Below are positions 8,837 to 16,994 of a stretch of DNA of 64,000 nt, one piece after another. Below the pieces are notes generated by a model, which saw nothing but the letters and a program-made list of their open reading frames with translations, made no database searches and was not told the DNA's origin. Made by a program: the position numbers and the translations under genes. Source of the stretch: an uncultured Bacteroidales bacterium (lineage in GTDB: Bacteria > Bacteroidota > Bacteroidia > Bacteroidales > Paludibacteraceae); NCBI GenBank assembly GCA_944321895.1, contig CALUNA010000007.1, positions 55,506 through 119,505 on the forward strand. Reading direction: 5' to 3'. Positions within the stretch are counted from its first letter, which is position 1, and each line of letters begins with the position of its first letter.

Positions 8837-9748
8837 ATGGAAACGAAAACGAATAAAATTCCTTATCCCAAGCATCTCATATCTTTTACCGACCAGATAA
8901 ACCTGCTCAAACAAAGAGGAATGGTTTTCGGAGATGAGCCAAAAGCCCTACACTTGTTGCAGAATATCAGTTATTATCGTCTGAGCGGTTATTGGTATCC
9001 TCTTCTGGCTGACAAGCAACAACATATTTTCAAACCGGGCAGTACATTTGAAACAGCCTATAATATTTATAAGTTTGACAGTGAACTCCGAAAACTGATT
9101 ATTGCAGAGATTGAAAAGATAGAGGTAGCAGTACGTACGCAGACAGCATATATTCTTTCTTCGCAGTACGGTGCATATTGGTTTGAAGATTCCTCGCTTT
9201 TCTCAAGCCCCGTTCGCCATGCAAAGTTATTGTCAAAAATTGACGAAGAATACAGCCGCAGCGATGAAGAGTTCATAAAAGCGTTCAAGACGAAATATTC
9301 CAACCATTTCCCACCAAGCTGGATAACAATGGAAATAACCTCATTCGGAACACTCTCCATATTGTACGAAAATTTGTTACCAGGAAAGACCAAGCGTTCC
9401 ATAGCCGCATACTTTGGGCTGGCTGATAAGGTTTTCGTATCATGGTTGCATAGTGTTGTGTACGTACGGAATATCTGTGCGCACCACAGCCGTTTCTGGA
9501 ACAAAACTTTAAGTATCCGTCCATTGATGCCACGCTCTCCGCGCAATACTTTCATCAAATTGCCAGCTAACGGCACACCGCAAATCTATTTTGTATTAAG
9601 CATGATTATATACTTGCTGAATACGATCAATCCAAACCATTCGTTTGTTTCGAGGTTCAAAGATCTTTTGAACCGTTATCCGTCAATTGACATCCATGCC
9701 ATGGGATTTCCAGACGATTGGAAGAACGAGAGTCTTTGGAAAGACTGA
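8837..9748 (+). CDS. Abi family (Abi_2, AbiD/AbiF-like) HEPN protein, abortive phage defence
   Basis: The 303-residue product matches the Abi_2 family. It has an N-terminal SFTDQINLLKQRGM block, the NISYYRLSGYWYP motif near residue 55, a middle helical region, and the catalytic HEPN-type signature RNICAHHSRFWN (R-x4-H) near residue 215. Family members are thought to act as RNases that arrest infected cells, sometimes guided by a small RNA. I chose the ATG at 8837 (METKTNKIPYP) because the promoter overlaps the earlier ATG. The gene stands alone in AT-rich DNA without a partner toxin or antitoxin, typical of a defence-island singleton. No phage or transposon genes flank it. Confidence 0.87.
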   Translation: METKTNKIPYPKHLISFTDQINLLKQRGMVFGDEPKALHLLQNISYYRLSGYWYPLLADKQQHIFKPGSTFETAYNIYKFDSELRKLIIAEIEKIEVAVRTQTAYILSSQYGAYWFEDSSLFSSPVRHAKLLSKIDEEYSRSDEEFIKAFKTKYSNHFPPSWITMEITSFGTLSILYENLLPGKTKRSIAAYFGLADKVFVSWLHSVVYVRNICAHHSRFWNKTLSIRPLMPRSPRNTFIKLPANGTPQIYFVLSMIIYLLNTINPNHSFVSRFKDLLNRYPSIDIHAMGFPDDWKNESLWKD

Positions 9749-10050
9749 AAGTGAAATAACTTTCATAACACACTGACAATTGAGTAAGCCCAGTGTCGTT
9801 TCATCTTATCTATTATTCCATGTAATTGGTAGTAGCCTAATTATCAAAAAATCCCATAATTTCGCCATGCCTTATTTTGAGATTCAAAATCCATTTTTAT
9901 AGTGCTTTTTACCCCATTTTTTTGTCTCTAAATAATTACGGTATAAAAATTACCATATTTGTACCATAATGTTTGTAACCTCCTGATAATCAGCTAAAGT
10001 TTTTTTAGAGGAAGTAAAATAAGCAAAACAACAAAAGCTTATTCAACAAG
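9749..10050. other. Intergenic region downstream of the Abi gene
   Basis: This 300-bp AT-rich stretch has no ORF of note. It ends in a strong terminator (10051-10082) that is 300 nt from the Abi stop, so either the Abi transcript has a long 3' UTR or a small RNA is transcribed here. I could not find a clean TAnnTTTG promoter within it. Confidence 0.4.
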
Positions 10051-10082
10051 AAAAAGCGTGAAATCAAAATTTCACGCTTTTT
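10051..10082. terminator. Strong bidirectional-looking terminator
   Basis: AAAAAGCGTGAAAT (10051-10064) pairs with ATTTCACGCTTTTT (10069-10082) around CAAA. T-rich sequence follows on the plus strand and CTTGTT on the minus strand. Confidence 0.75.
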
Positions 10083-10103
10083 TTGTTTGGATTCATTCAG
10101 GCT

Positions 10104-10280
10104 TCATGATTCTTCTTTCTCCTTCCGCCACATATCCAACGTTTTCCCGTTGTAGCCGAAATATTTCGCCTCCTGATAAGCACCGGATAAGTTCTGCCTG
10201 TTTTTCAGGCATGCAATTTTTCCAGAACTATCTGTTCCGTTTAAAAATGCAACCACAGACAATTCAATAACGGCCCGTCT
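10104..10280 (-). pseudogene. Possible ORF remnant (58 codons, no start codon)
   Basis: A frame without a usable ATG runs from after a stop at 10281-10283 to TGA at 10104-10106. Its C-terminus, NLSGAYQEAKYFGYNGKT then LDMWRKEKEES, reads like real protein. It lacks an N-terminus, so I take it as the 3' remnant of a lost gene. The family is unknown. Confidence 0.3.
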
Positions 10281-10352
10281 TTATAATTACCGTAACAAAA
10301 ATAGCAATTATTTCCCAAAGTATCATAATCCCGCAAAAATTGAGTCAAAAAA

Positions 10353-10383
10353 AAGAAGAGGGAAAGAATTTTTCCCTCTTCTT
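10353..10383 (-). terminator. Terminator of the surface protein gene
   Basis: AAGAAGAGGGAAA (10353-10365) pairs with TTTCCCTCTTCTT (10371-10383). On the minus strand the stem is followed by an unbroken T run. Confidence 0.8.
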
Positions 10384-10411
10384 GCTTATCGTAAAAAAGT
10401 CCGGAGACTTC

Positions 10412-12145
10412 TTATTTTATCACTTTGACAACTTGACTGCCAGCCTTAACCAGCAATACGCCTTGTGCAGGAACAACAATCTCGTTTACACCTTCAGCAG
10501 CCACCGTGCTGGCCACCAAAACGGAATTAACCGTATAAACATTGATTGTTTCACCAGCCGGAACACCGGAAACCTTTACACAATTGCCCATAGCCACTGC
10601 GCTGAAACGGGATGCAACATTTTCCGACAAACCGGTTGCCTCATCTTTTGCAAATACCGCACTGATTGTTATATCTGCTTCCGGAGTGTAAGTGTACGGA
10701 TTGTCTGTGGAAAGTTCTGCTCCTACACCATCAACCCATTTGCTGAACGTATAACCGGTAGCGGCCGTGGCTGTCAAAGTTATGGTTTGGCCAGCTGTAA
10801 CCTGAACAGCTGCCTCGCTGGCAACAGCAGTTTCTTCACCATCTGCTATAGCATATTCTACCGTACCTTCTCCTTCTGCTGCCGGTTCTACTGTCACCGT
10901 ATATGTGGAAGGTTCCACCACATTGAATGCAAAGTCATAATATCCACCTTCTGTATATGTTCCGCAAGGATCTGTGCTGCTATATTCTGAATTATTTGCA
11001 CGTGCCACATAGAATACACGCATCAGATATGTTCCTGCCGGTGTAACAGCATCTATGGTAAATTCCTGGTTTACAGACTTCGTATCAGAAGCATCATCTG
11101 TTGCTCCTACGCGGGCAATATTTTCGCCTTCATCGGTCAAGTCAAAGTCTCCATTCAGGTCCACATACACACGTATGGCACCCCAGTTTGTCTTCTCGCT
11201 GGTAATGTTAAGCGTAACAGTCTGGCCGGCTTCTGCGGTAAATGTATTTCCTATAACTCCAACATGACCGTTATAATCAGAACTACTATTCGGATTCGTC
11301 CAATCTGCATCCGTTTGTGCTCCCGTAGTTGTGAGTGTTACTATTTGGCCAACATACTTTGCATTTGTTCCGTTATTAGTAACAGTCGGCTGGCAATAAG
11401 GAGATGCTACCGTATATGTAGCTGTCACAACATTGCTAAGCTCTTTATATCCTGCTTTTGCTACCGCCTTTATGGTTGTAGTTACCGTCCAGTCATCGGT
11501 CGGAACGGAAACGGTTCCGCCGCTCGAAATGGATTGTGAGTCTTTCGTAGGCTCTGTCCCATCCAGCGTATAATATATGGTAGCGCCTTCTTCCGAAGTT
11601 ATCGTTATGTCTGTTGTTGCTCCGGATTCTCCCATTGGAAATTCTTTACTTTCCGGATTAAATACCGGTGTTGTGGTTTTAGTTACATCCACTTCGTAAA
11701 CTTCAAACTCAGCAATTTTCAACCAATTTGACGCAGACGCCGTAATATACAACCTTACATATTGCGCGGTTGCTCCTCCTGCATCACAGGAAAAGGATGA
11801 ACCTTCTGTTGAAACCGTACCGCTGGGAACATCTGTCCATTCACTATTGTCAGAAGAATATTGGATTTTTGCATTGACAGGTTTATCATTTCCATCTTCA
11901 GAAAACACAATTGTAATAACGCCTATGTCGTAAGGTTGAGCAAAAGTCATCAAGATATAATCATCTGCAGCCTGTGCCGACCCTTTCCAAAATACAGTAG
12001 AAGTGTTTCCATCTGTTACATTAGTAATAGGATTATTCTCATACTGTGTCATATTTGTACTTGCTGTCCCTGTCAACTTATTGGCAGCCGAAACAGTTAA
12101 TACTGCCATAACGAGCATTAACGAAGAAAATAAAAGTTTTTTCAT
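10412..12145 (-). CDS. Secreted multidomain surface protein (discoidin, chitobiase-like, GEVED, InlB-type repeat) with T9SS-like end
   Basis: The 577-residue protein starts with a signal peptide (MKKLLFSSLMLVMAVLTVSA). A F5/8 type C-like carbohydrate-binding domain follows (about 25-155, ending LKIAEFEVYEV), then a chitobiase/Big-type module with IYYTLDGTEPT (about 165-250). A GEVED-type domain (about 255-405, with RVYVDLNGDFDLTDEGENI) and a divergent InlB B-repeat (GYTFSKWVDG, about 415-495) come next. The C-terminal 75 residues end QGVLLVKAGSQVVKVIK, as in type IX sorting domains, so surface attachment is likely. There is no catalytic domain; binding to glycans or host surfaces is inferred. 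It is monocistronic, with its own promoter and terminator. Confidence 0.8.
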   Translation of the reverse strand: MKKLLFSSLMLVMAVLTVSAANKLTGTASTNMTQYENNPITNVTDGNTSTVFWKGSAQAADDYILMTFAQPYDIGVITIVFSEDGNDKPVNAKIQYSSDNSEWTDVPSGTVSTEGSSFSCDAGGATAQYVRLYITASASNWLKIAEFEVYEVDVTKTTTPVFNPESKEFPMGESGATTDITITSEEGATIYYTLDGTEPTKDSQSISSGGTVSVPTDDWTVTTTIKAVAKAGYKELSNVVTATYTVASPYCQPTVTNNGTNAKYVGQIVTLTTTGAQTDADWTNPNSSSDYNGHVGVIGNTFTAEAGQTVTLNITSEKTNWGAIRVYVDLNGDFDLTDEGENIARVGATDDASDTKSVNQEFTIDAVTPAGTYLMRVFYVARANNSEYSSTDPCGTYTEGGYYDFAFNVVEPSTYTVTVEPAAEGEGTVEYAIADGEETAVASEAAVQVTAGQTITLTATAATGYTFSKWVDGVGAELSTDNPYTYTPEADITISAVFAKDEATGLSENVASRFSAVAMGNCVKVSGVPAGETINVYTVNSVLVASTVAAEGVNEIVVPAQGVLLVKAGSQVVKVIK

Positions 12146-12238
12146 AATAATTTTACTTTAAATGATTGATAATTAGTATTGTTTTGTTACATTTCAAACG
12201 TTCAGGACCCTTCGCAGTTCAGACAAGGCCTGATACCG

Positions 12239-12267
12239 CAAAGTTAAGAAATAAAACATCAAACAAA
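12239..12267 (-). promoter_or_regulatory. Promoter of the surface protein gene
   Basis: On the minus strand TTTG (12267-12264), a 17-nt spacer and TAACTTTG (12246-12239) fit the consensus. The leader would be about 90 nt. The remaining gap to 12428 is AT-rich with no gene. Confidence 0.55.
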
Positions 12268-12428
12268 CAAGTGTTTACTTTATTTTTTTTACAACAATGT
12301 TTTTTTTAACACACTCATCAAAAAGCCCCCATCACAATCCGCGTACAGACCGATATTGCAACAGATTGTTCCATAATTGTCGCAAATAGTTTTTTTTTTA
12401 CAGCAACCGGATTATTGAAATTGTTTGT

Positions 12429-12436
12429 TATCTTTG
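12429..12436 (+). promoter_or_regulatory. -7 element upstream of the SDR gene
   Basis: TATCTTTG matches TAnnTTTG and lies 28 nt before the start codon. No good TTTG -33 box was found at the expected distance. Confidence 0.45.
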
Positions 12437-12463
12437 CCAGCATAACTTTTAACTGAAATATTT

Positions 12464-13228
12464 ATGACCGTTTTTATCACAGGTGCCACCGAGGGCATAG
12501 GCTTTGAGTTGATGCGCATTTTTGCCGCACAAGGGCATGATTTGATTTTAGTTGCACGAAATGAGTCCAAATTGAATGCTATCCAGCAGGAATACGGCAA
12601 ACAAGCCAGGATAACCTATTATGCCAGCGACCTCAGTCATCCGGACAACGCCGAGTTCATATACCACGATTTGCAATACAGGAAGGTTTGCGTTGACATA
12701 GCCATAAACAATGCCGGTTTCGGAACCAGCGGCAGCTATACACAAACCGATTGGGAGAAGGAACACGACATGCTGAAACTGAACATGGTCACGCTGGCCT
12801 ATTTCACCAAGATGTTTGCCCGCGACATGAAAGCCCGTGGACACGGGCGCATCATGAACGTAGCCAGCACGGCCGCATTCGAGCCGGTGCCGTACATGGC
12901 TGCCTATGGTGCAACCAAAGCCTTTGTATTAAGCCTGTCGCAAAGCATCAATTTCGAGCTCAAAGGCTCGGGAGTTACCGTAACGACTTTGTGTCCGGGC
13001 GTAACGGAAAGCAAGTTCCACCAACGTGCAGACACGCAAAACACATTGCAGAAAGCCAAAATTCTGCCACAGGCAACAGCCCGTGAAGTTGCCGAATACG
13101 GCTATAAAATGCTCATGCGCGGCAAACCGTTAGCCATTCACAAATTCGGGAACCGTTTCAGTGTATTTATGGAACGTTTTTTGCCACGTTCCATTGTCTT
13201 GCGTCTGGCAAGCAGCACGACCCATTAA
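12464..13228 (+). CDS. Short-chain dehydrogenase/reductase
   Basis: The 254-residue classical SDR has the Rossmann motif TGATEGIG at residues 6-13, NNAG near residue 86, a Ser in VASTAAF, and the catalytic YGATK about 13 residues later. It therefore uses NAD(P)(H) to oxidise or reduce a carbonyl or hydroxyl in the cytoplasm. The C-terminal FMERFLPRSIVLRL is like the membrane-associated tail of SDRs acting on lipids or fatty acyl substrates (DltE/YqjQ-like), but the substrate cannot be assigned. The next gene is 63 bp downstream on the same strand; co-transcription is possible. Confidence 0.88.
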   Translation: MTVFITGATEGIGFELMRIFAAQGHDLILVARNESKLNAIQQEYGKQARITYYASDLSHPDNAEFIYHDLQYRKVCVDIAINNAGFGTSGSYTQTDWEKEHDMLKLNMVTLAYFTKMFARDMKARGHGRIMNVASTAAFEPVPYMAAYGATKAFVLSLSQSINFELKGSGVTVTTLCPGVTESKFHQRADTQNTLQKAKILPQATAREVAEYGYKMLMRGKPLAIHKFGNRFSVFMERFLPRSIVLRLASSTTH

Positions 13229-13291
13229 ACCGCAAAGAGCTTTTTCCGGCAATGCCGGCGCAAAAAAAACATCAAATTCAAATTTATTTTT

Positions 13292-14368
13292 ATGAAACAG
13301 AAAATCATTTCGCTATTGGTAGCCGCAGCGGCTGCCATGACACAAACAGCCTTGGCCTGCACTGGCATAACCCTGATCGCCAAAGACAGCGCCCATATCC
13401 TTGCGCGCACCATTGAATGGGGCGGCAGCGACCTGAACAGCCAATACGTTGTTGTTCCGCGCGGATACACACAGCAATCGTACATACCCGGAGGACAAGA
13501 TGGCATGCCATTCACCGCCCAATACGGTTATGTAGGCTTTGCCGTGGAACAAAAGGAATTTATTGCCGAAGGCCTGAACGAAGCCGGACTTTCCGCCGGA
13601 TTATTCTATTTTCCAAACTACGGCAAATACGAGACATATAAGCCAGCCGAGAAAAACCGCAGCATTGCCGACCTGCAGCTTGTTCCCTGGATTCTGGGGC
13701 AATGCGCAACCGTGGATGACGTGAAAAAAGCAATCGGCAATATTCATGTAATTGCCATTGACCCGCGGGCATCGACCGTCCACTGGCGCTTTTCCGACAC
13801 AAGCGGACGGCAAATCGTATTGGAAATCATTGATGAAAAACCCGTATTTTATGAAAACACATTGGGTGTGCTGACCAATTCGCCCGACTTCAAATGGCAA
13901 CTGACCAACCTGAACAATTACGTAAACCTGTATTCCGGCACAGCACCCGCAAAAGAACTGGGCACGACCCGACTGCAATCGTTCGGGGCCGGAAGCGGAT
14001 TTCTGGGCATTCCGGGCGATGTCACCCCACCCTCACGCTTTGTAAGGGCGGCCTTTTTCCAGGCCACTGCCCCGCGACAGGACACCGCAGAAGAAACCGT
14101 CCTGCAATGTTTCCAGATTCTGAACAACTTCGACATACCGACGGGCATCGAATTTGCCGCAGGCCAAGTGCCGTCCGACATTCCGAGCGCCACGCAATGG
14201 ACATCGGCCACGGACATAAAAAACCGGAAAATTTATTACCGTACCATGCACAACAGCGCCATTCGTTGCTTTGACCTCACCAATATCGATTTCGGACGCA
14301 CGCGCTACCAGGCTGTTCCGCTCGATACCGTCAAACAGCAACCGATTACCACGATAAAAATCAAATAA
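13292..14368 (+). CDS. Choloylglycine hydrolase family amidase (penicillin V acylase/bile salt hydrolase type)
   Basis: The 358-residue precursor has a signal peptide ending ALA before Cys23, which becomes the N-terminal nucleophile (CTGITL) of this Ntn-hydrolase family. Other active-site elements are visible: Arg in ARTIEW, NEAGLS, Asn in LTNSPDF and Arg in PSRFVRA. Such enzymes cleave linear amides: bile-salt conjugates, penicillin V or N-acyl homoserine lactones. The residue matching Asp21 of bile salt hydrolase is Glu here (TIEWG), and the loop after GLSAGL is FYF, closer to penicillin V acylases. The location is periplasmic. A strong terminator follows. Substrate remains open. Confidence 0.85.
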   Translation: MKQKIISLLVAAAAAMTQTALACTGITLIAKDSAHILARTIEWGGSDLNSQYVVVPRGYTQQSYIPGGQDGMPFTAQYGYVGFAVEQKEFIAEGLNEAGLSAGLFYFPNYGKYETYKPAEKNRSIADLQLVPWILGQCATVDDVKKAIGNIHVIAIDPRASTVHWRFSDTSGRQIVLEIIDEKPVFYENTLGVLTNSPDFKWQLTNLNNYVNLYSGTAPAKELGTTRLQSFGAGSGFLGIPGDVTPPSRFVRAAFFQATAPRQDTAEETVLQCFQILNNFDIPTGIEFAAGQVPSDIPSATQWTSATDIKNRKIYYRTMHNSAIRCFDLTNIDFGRTRYQAVPLDTVKQQPITTIKIK

Positions 14369-14391
14369 GCCCGGGCAACACCACACATTGG

Positions 14392-14437
14392 CGGCGCATG
14401 AAGGACAATCGGCAGATCGTCCTTCATGCGCCGTTTT
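14392..14437 (+). terminator. Terminator of the choloylglycine hydrolase family gene
   Basis: CGGCGCATGAAGGAC (14392-14406) pairs perfectly over 15 bp with GTCCTTCATGCGCCG (14419-14433), followed by TTTTC. Confidence 0.85.
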
Positions 14438-14548
14438 CACGCCGGCAGGAAAATATCAAATGTCGGAATAAACCGCCGCTCCTGCCTGCCATTACTTACG
14501 GTTATAATCCATAAAAAAAAGTGAATAGGTTGGCAAGTCCGAACCATG

Positions 14549-14556
14549 TATTTTTG
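14549..14556 (+). promoter_or_regulatory. -7 element upstream of yeiH
   Basis: TATTTTTG matches TAnnTTTG and lies 32 nt before the start codon. A TTGG at 14530-14533 is closer than the usual spacing. Confidence 0.5.
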
Positions 14557-14588
14557 CAGACGGAAAACAAACACAAAAAACAAAAGAT

Positions 14589-15671
14589 ATGTTCGACAAA
14601 GAAAACCGCGCCAACACCATTCACGGCATTTTGCTGATAGCCCTGTTCTCCTTTGCTGCCTTTTACCTGGCAGAAATTCCATTTGTAAAAAGCCTTTCGC
14701 TCAGTCCGCTGATCATCGGAATCATTCTGGGCATGCTGTATGCCAACAGTCTGCGCAACAAACTCCCTGAGACATGGGTTCCCGGCATAAAATTCTGCAC
14801 CAAGCAGATTTTGCGTGCCGGTATCGTCCTTTACGGTTTTCGGCTGACTTTGACACAGGTTGCCGCCGTCGGACTCCCCGCCATCATTATTGACACAATC
14901 GTTGTGGCAGGTACGATTTTTTTAGGTATCGGATTGGGCAGATTGCTGCGAATGGACAAAGACACAGCCTTGATGACCGCCACCGGCAGTGCGATATGCG
15001 GAGCCGCTGCGGTGTTGGGTGCCGAACCGGTTGTTAAATGCGAGAGCCATAAGACAGCCATTGCCGTATCCACTGTTGTCATATTCGGAACAATCTCCAT
15101 GTTCTTGTATCCGATTATGTATCGCACAGGCATGCTGGACGCACTTGGCGACACCGGAACCGCCATCTACACGGGGAGCACGCTGCACGAAGTGGCACAC
15201 GTGGCCGGAGCTGGTAACGCCATGGACCCGACGGATACGCTTGGCATTGCAGGCACGGCGACCATCACCAAAATGATACGCGTCATGATGCTGGCACCGG
15301 TACTTGTCATCATGGGATTTGCATTGGGCGGCCGCAAACGAAACGAAGGACAAGAAACCATTGCATACAAGGGAAAAAACAAAATCACCATTCCCTGGTT
15401 CGCGTTCGGATTTATCGGAATCATTTGCCTGAATACCTTGCTGCAACACATGCTCGGCGTTGAAAGCGTCAAGGAGATTCCACTGAACGGAGCAATCGAA
15501 TATGCAGACACTTTCATGCTGACCATGGCCATGACCGCCCTTGGAACAGAAACAAGCATAGACAAATTCAAACAGGCGGGCGCCAAACCTTTCCTGCTGG
15601 CCGGACTATTGTATGTATGGCTCGTTGTTGGAGGTTATCTGCTGACAAAATACATTGTACCAATGTTTTAG
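14589..15671 (+). CDS. YeiH family (UPF0324) putative sulfate/anion exporter
   Basis: The 360-residue inner-membrane protein has about ten hydrophobic segments and the family's conserved blocks: LGMLYAN near residue 49, GSAICGAAAV near 136, GSTLHEVAHVAGAG near 197 and GTATITKMIRV. Members are annotated as putative sulfate exporters; direct transport evidence is scarce, so the substrate is tentative. The gene has its own promoter element and ends in a stem-loop terminator, so it is a single transcription unit. Confidence 0.85.
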   Translation: MFDKENRANTIHGILLIALFSFAAFYLAEIPFVKSLSLSPLIIGIILGMLYANSLRNKLPETWVPGIKFCTKQILRAGIVLYGFRLTLTQVAAVGLPAIIIDTIVVAGTIFLGIGLGRLLRMDKDTALMTATGSAICGAAAVLGAEPVVKCESHKTAIAVSTVVIFGTISMFLYPIMYRTGMLDALGDTGTAIYTGSTLHEVAHVAGAGNAMDPTDTLGIAGTATITKMIRVMMLAPVLVIMGFALGGRKRNEGQETIAYKGKNKITIPWFAFGFIGIICLNTLLQHMLGVESVKEIPLNGAIEYADTFMLTMAMTALGTETSIDKFKQAGAKPFLLAGLLYVWLVVGGYLLTKYIVPMF

Positions 15672-15696
15672 TCCACAAAAAACATAAAAACAACAT

Positions 15697-15747
15697 GAGA
15701 CTGTGTCTAACTTTTGGGGGTCACTTCAAACAGACACAGCCTCTTTT
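15697..15747. terminator. Stem-loop terminator after yeiH, usable from both sides
   Basis: GAGACTGTGTCT (15697-15708) pairs with AGACACAGCCTC (15732-15743) with one A-C mismatch and a 23-nt loop, followed by TTTTGC on the plus strand. On the minus strand it is followed by ATGTTGTTTTTATG, so it could also end the transcript from the promoter at 16095-16065. Confidence 0.6.
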
Positions 15748-16064
15748 GCTTGCCGAAGAGCCAGACATATAAGCAGGAAACTGTCCGCAAAAAAAGCCGG
15801 ACCGCTCCTTACATCATGGATACGGACAGCGTAAAGGGCAACAAACGAAGGAGAAACCAAAGAAAAGAAAAAAACAGGCTAAAAAAGCGTGGACTACGCT
15901 CATTCCGTTAAGTTGGCTCTGGAATATGCCTTGAAGAAAAACAAGCAACAGCCCACGCATATAATATATGCAGAAAGATGTCCGCTTATCCCCCTTCAAA
16001 AAGAATTATCCAGATTCACTTAACGAGAATAAACTTACATTTCCCATGTCAGTCAATGTTGGCG
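15748..16064 (-). other. Candidate minus-strand transcript without a clear protein
   Basis: A good minus-strand promoter (16095-16065) and the terminator at 15743-15697 bracket about 320 nt. The only frame in it, 15814-15999 minus, is hydrophobic, starts with TTG and has no family. It may be a non-coding RNA or a small membrane peptide. I could not match it to tmRNA, RNase P, SRP or 6S RNA. Confidence 0.35.
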
Positions 16065-16095
16065 CAAAATTAACTAACAATTTTGAAAACTGCAA
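16065..16095 (-). promoter_or_regulatory. Promoter-like element facing left
   Basis: On the minus strand TTG (16095-16093), a 20-nt spacer and TAATTTTG (16072-16065) fit the Bacteroidetes consensus. It points away from the Fur-family gene. Confidence 0.5.
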
Positions 16096-16296
16096 CATCT
16101 TTTTTGGGCTATTGCTTTTGCAAATATGTACAAAAATTTTTTAATAGACAAACCATTTTGATGTAAATTACACGTTTTTTTATAAACAGATTATGTTTCC
16201 TAATATTTCAGACAACTTGTACAACAGCACAAATTATTGAATATAAACACATTGTATGCATACGAGCAGAAACTGTATTAAATTATGTTTATTTTC

Positions 16297-16327
16297 TTGG
16301 ACGGTTATCAGAAATCGACTAATTTTG
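16297..16327 (+). promoter_or_regulatory. Promoter of the Fur/PerR-rubrerythrin cluster
   Basis: TTGG (16297-16300), a 19-nt spacer and TAATTTTG (16320-16327) form a consensus promoter 31 nt before the GTG start. A 10-bp palindrome, GTATGCATAC (16254-16263), lies upstream and could be an operator. The region 16096-16296 is AT-rich and otherwise empty. Confidence 0.65.
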
Positions 16328-16358
16328 CAACGAAAACAAAATTGTAACGAATACAAAA

Positions 16359-16778
16359 GTGGTAAGGAAACAACAAGATACGATTATAGAACGAATGCAG
16401 CATCACGGCATTAAACCATCGGTACAGCGCATTGCGATTCTTAACTATTTGTTGACAAACCATACGCATCCGACGGCCGATGAAATCTACGCAGGCTTGT
16501 CGGCAACCATGCCGACCCTGTCGAAAACAACAATATACAACACGCTCAAACTGTTCTCCGATGCCGGCATCATTTTAAACCTGAGTCTGGATGAGAAGAA
16601 CCAGCGGTTTGATGGCTGCATTCAGCCACATGCACATTTCATTTGCAGCTGTTGTGGAAAAATAGAAGATTTTTTCCCGGAAGAAGAAATATTTGCCTTG
16701 CCCGAATCAAGCGGCAAGGAGATACATAAAGTAGAAATATCATATTATGGCATATGCCATTCGTGCAAATGCCGTTAA
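16359..16778 (+). CDS. Fur family transcriptional regulator, PerR-like
   Basis: The 139-residue protein has the Fur winged helix (KPSVQRIAILNYL, then SKTTIYNTLKLF, residues about 18-65). The dimerisation domain carries HFICSCCGK and a C-terminal CHSCK, the paired Cys sites that bind structural zinc. It starts with GTG at 16359; an internal ATG at 16395 would cut into the DNA-binding domain. Its position immediately before a mini-rubredoxin and a rubrerythrin suggests a peroxide sensor (PerR) controlling this cluster. PerR cannot be told from Fur by sequence alone here. It is first in a likely three-gene operon. Confidence 0.88.
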   Translation: MVRKQQDTIIERMQHHGIKPSVQRIAILNYLLTNHTHPTADEIYAGLSATMPTLSKTTIYNTLKLFSDAGIILNLSLDEKNQRFDGCIQPHAHFICSCCGKIEDFFPEEEIFALPESSGKEIHKVEISYYGICHSCKCR

Positions 16779-16807
16779 AACTATCCAACCTGAAAAAAAA
16801 TGGACAT

Positions 16808-16933
16808 ATGAAAAAATGGAAATGTACAGTATGCGGGTATATCCACGAAGGAGAAAACCCGCCGGAATTCTGCCCCAAATGCAAGCAACCGGCAAGCAAG
16901 TTTGTTGAAATAACCGACCAAAGGCCGGCGTGA
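16808..16933 (+). CDS. Rubredoxin-like mini-protein (41 aa)
   Basis: A 41-residue protein starts at the ATG at 16808 ([19 protein letters not shown]) and has two CxxC knuckles, C6-C9 and C22-C25, as in rubredoxin. It should bind one iron and pass single electrons. It is shorter than a typical rubredoxin (about 52 residues). It closely parallels the first 36 residues of the rubrerythrin that follows, which suggests a local duplication. It is 29 bp after the Fur-family stop and 61 bp before the rubrerythrin, so very likely part of one peroxide-defence operon. Confidence 0.85.
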   Translation: MKKWKCTVCGYIHEGENPPEFCPKCKQPASKFVEITDQRPA

Positions 16934-16994
16934 GGATCAGATATTTTTATACGACACAAAACACATAAGTTTCACAATTAAAAGTTTTAAGATT

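Noticed and set aside
15714..15911. 65-codon plus-strand frame downstream of yeiH
   Set aside because: Its start lies inside the terminator stem-loop and the product is a basic low-complexity tail.
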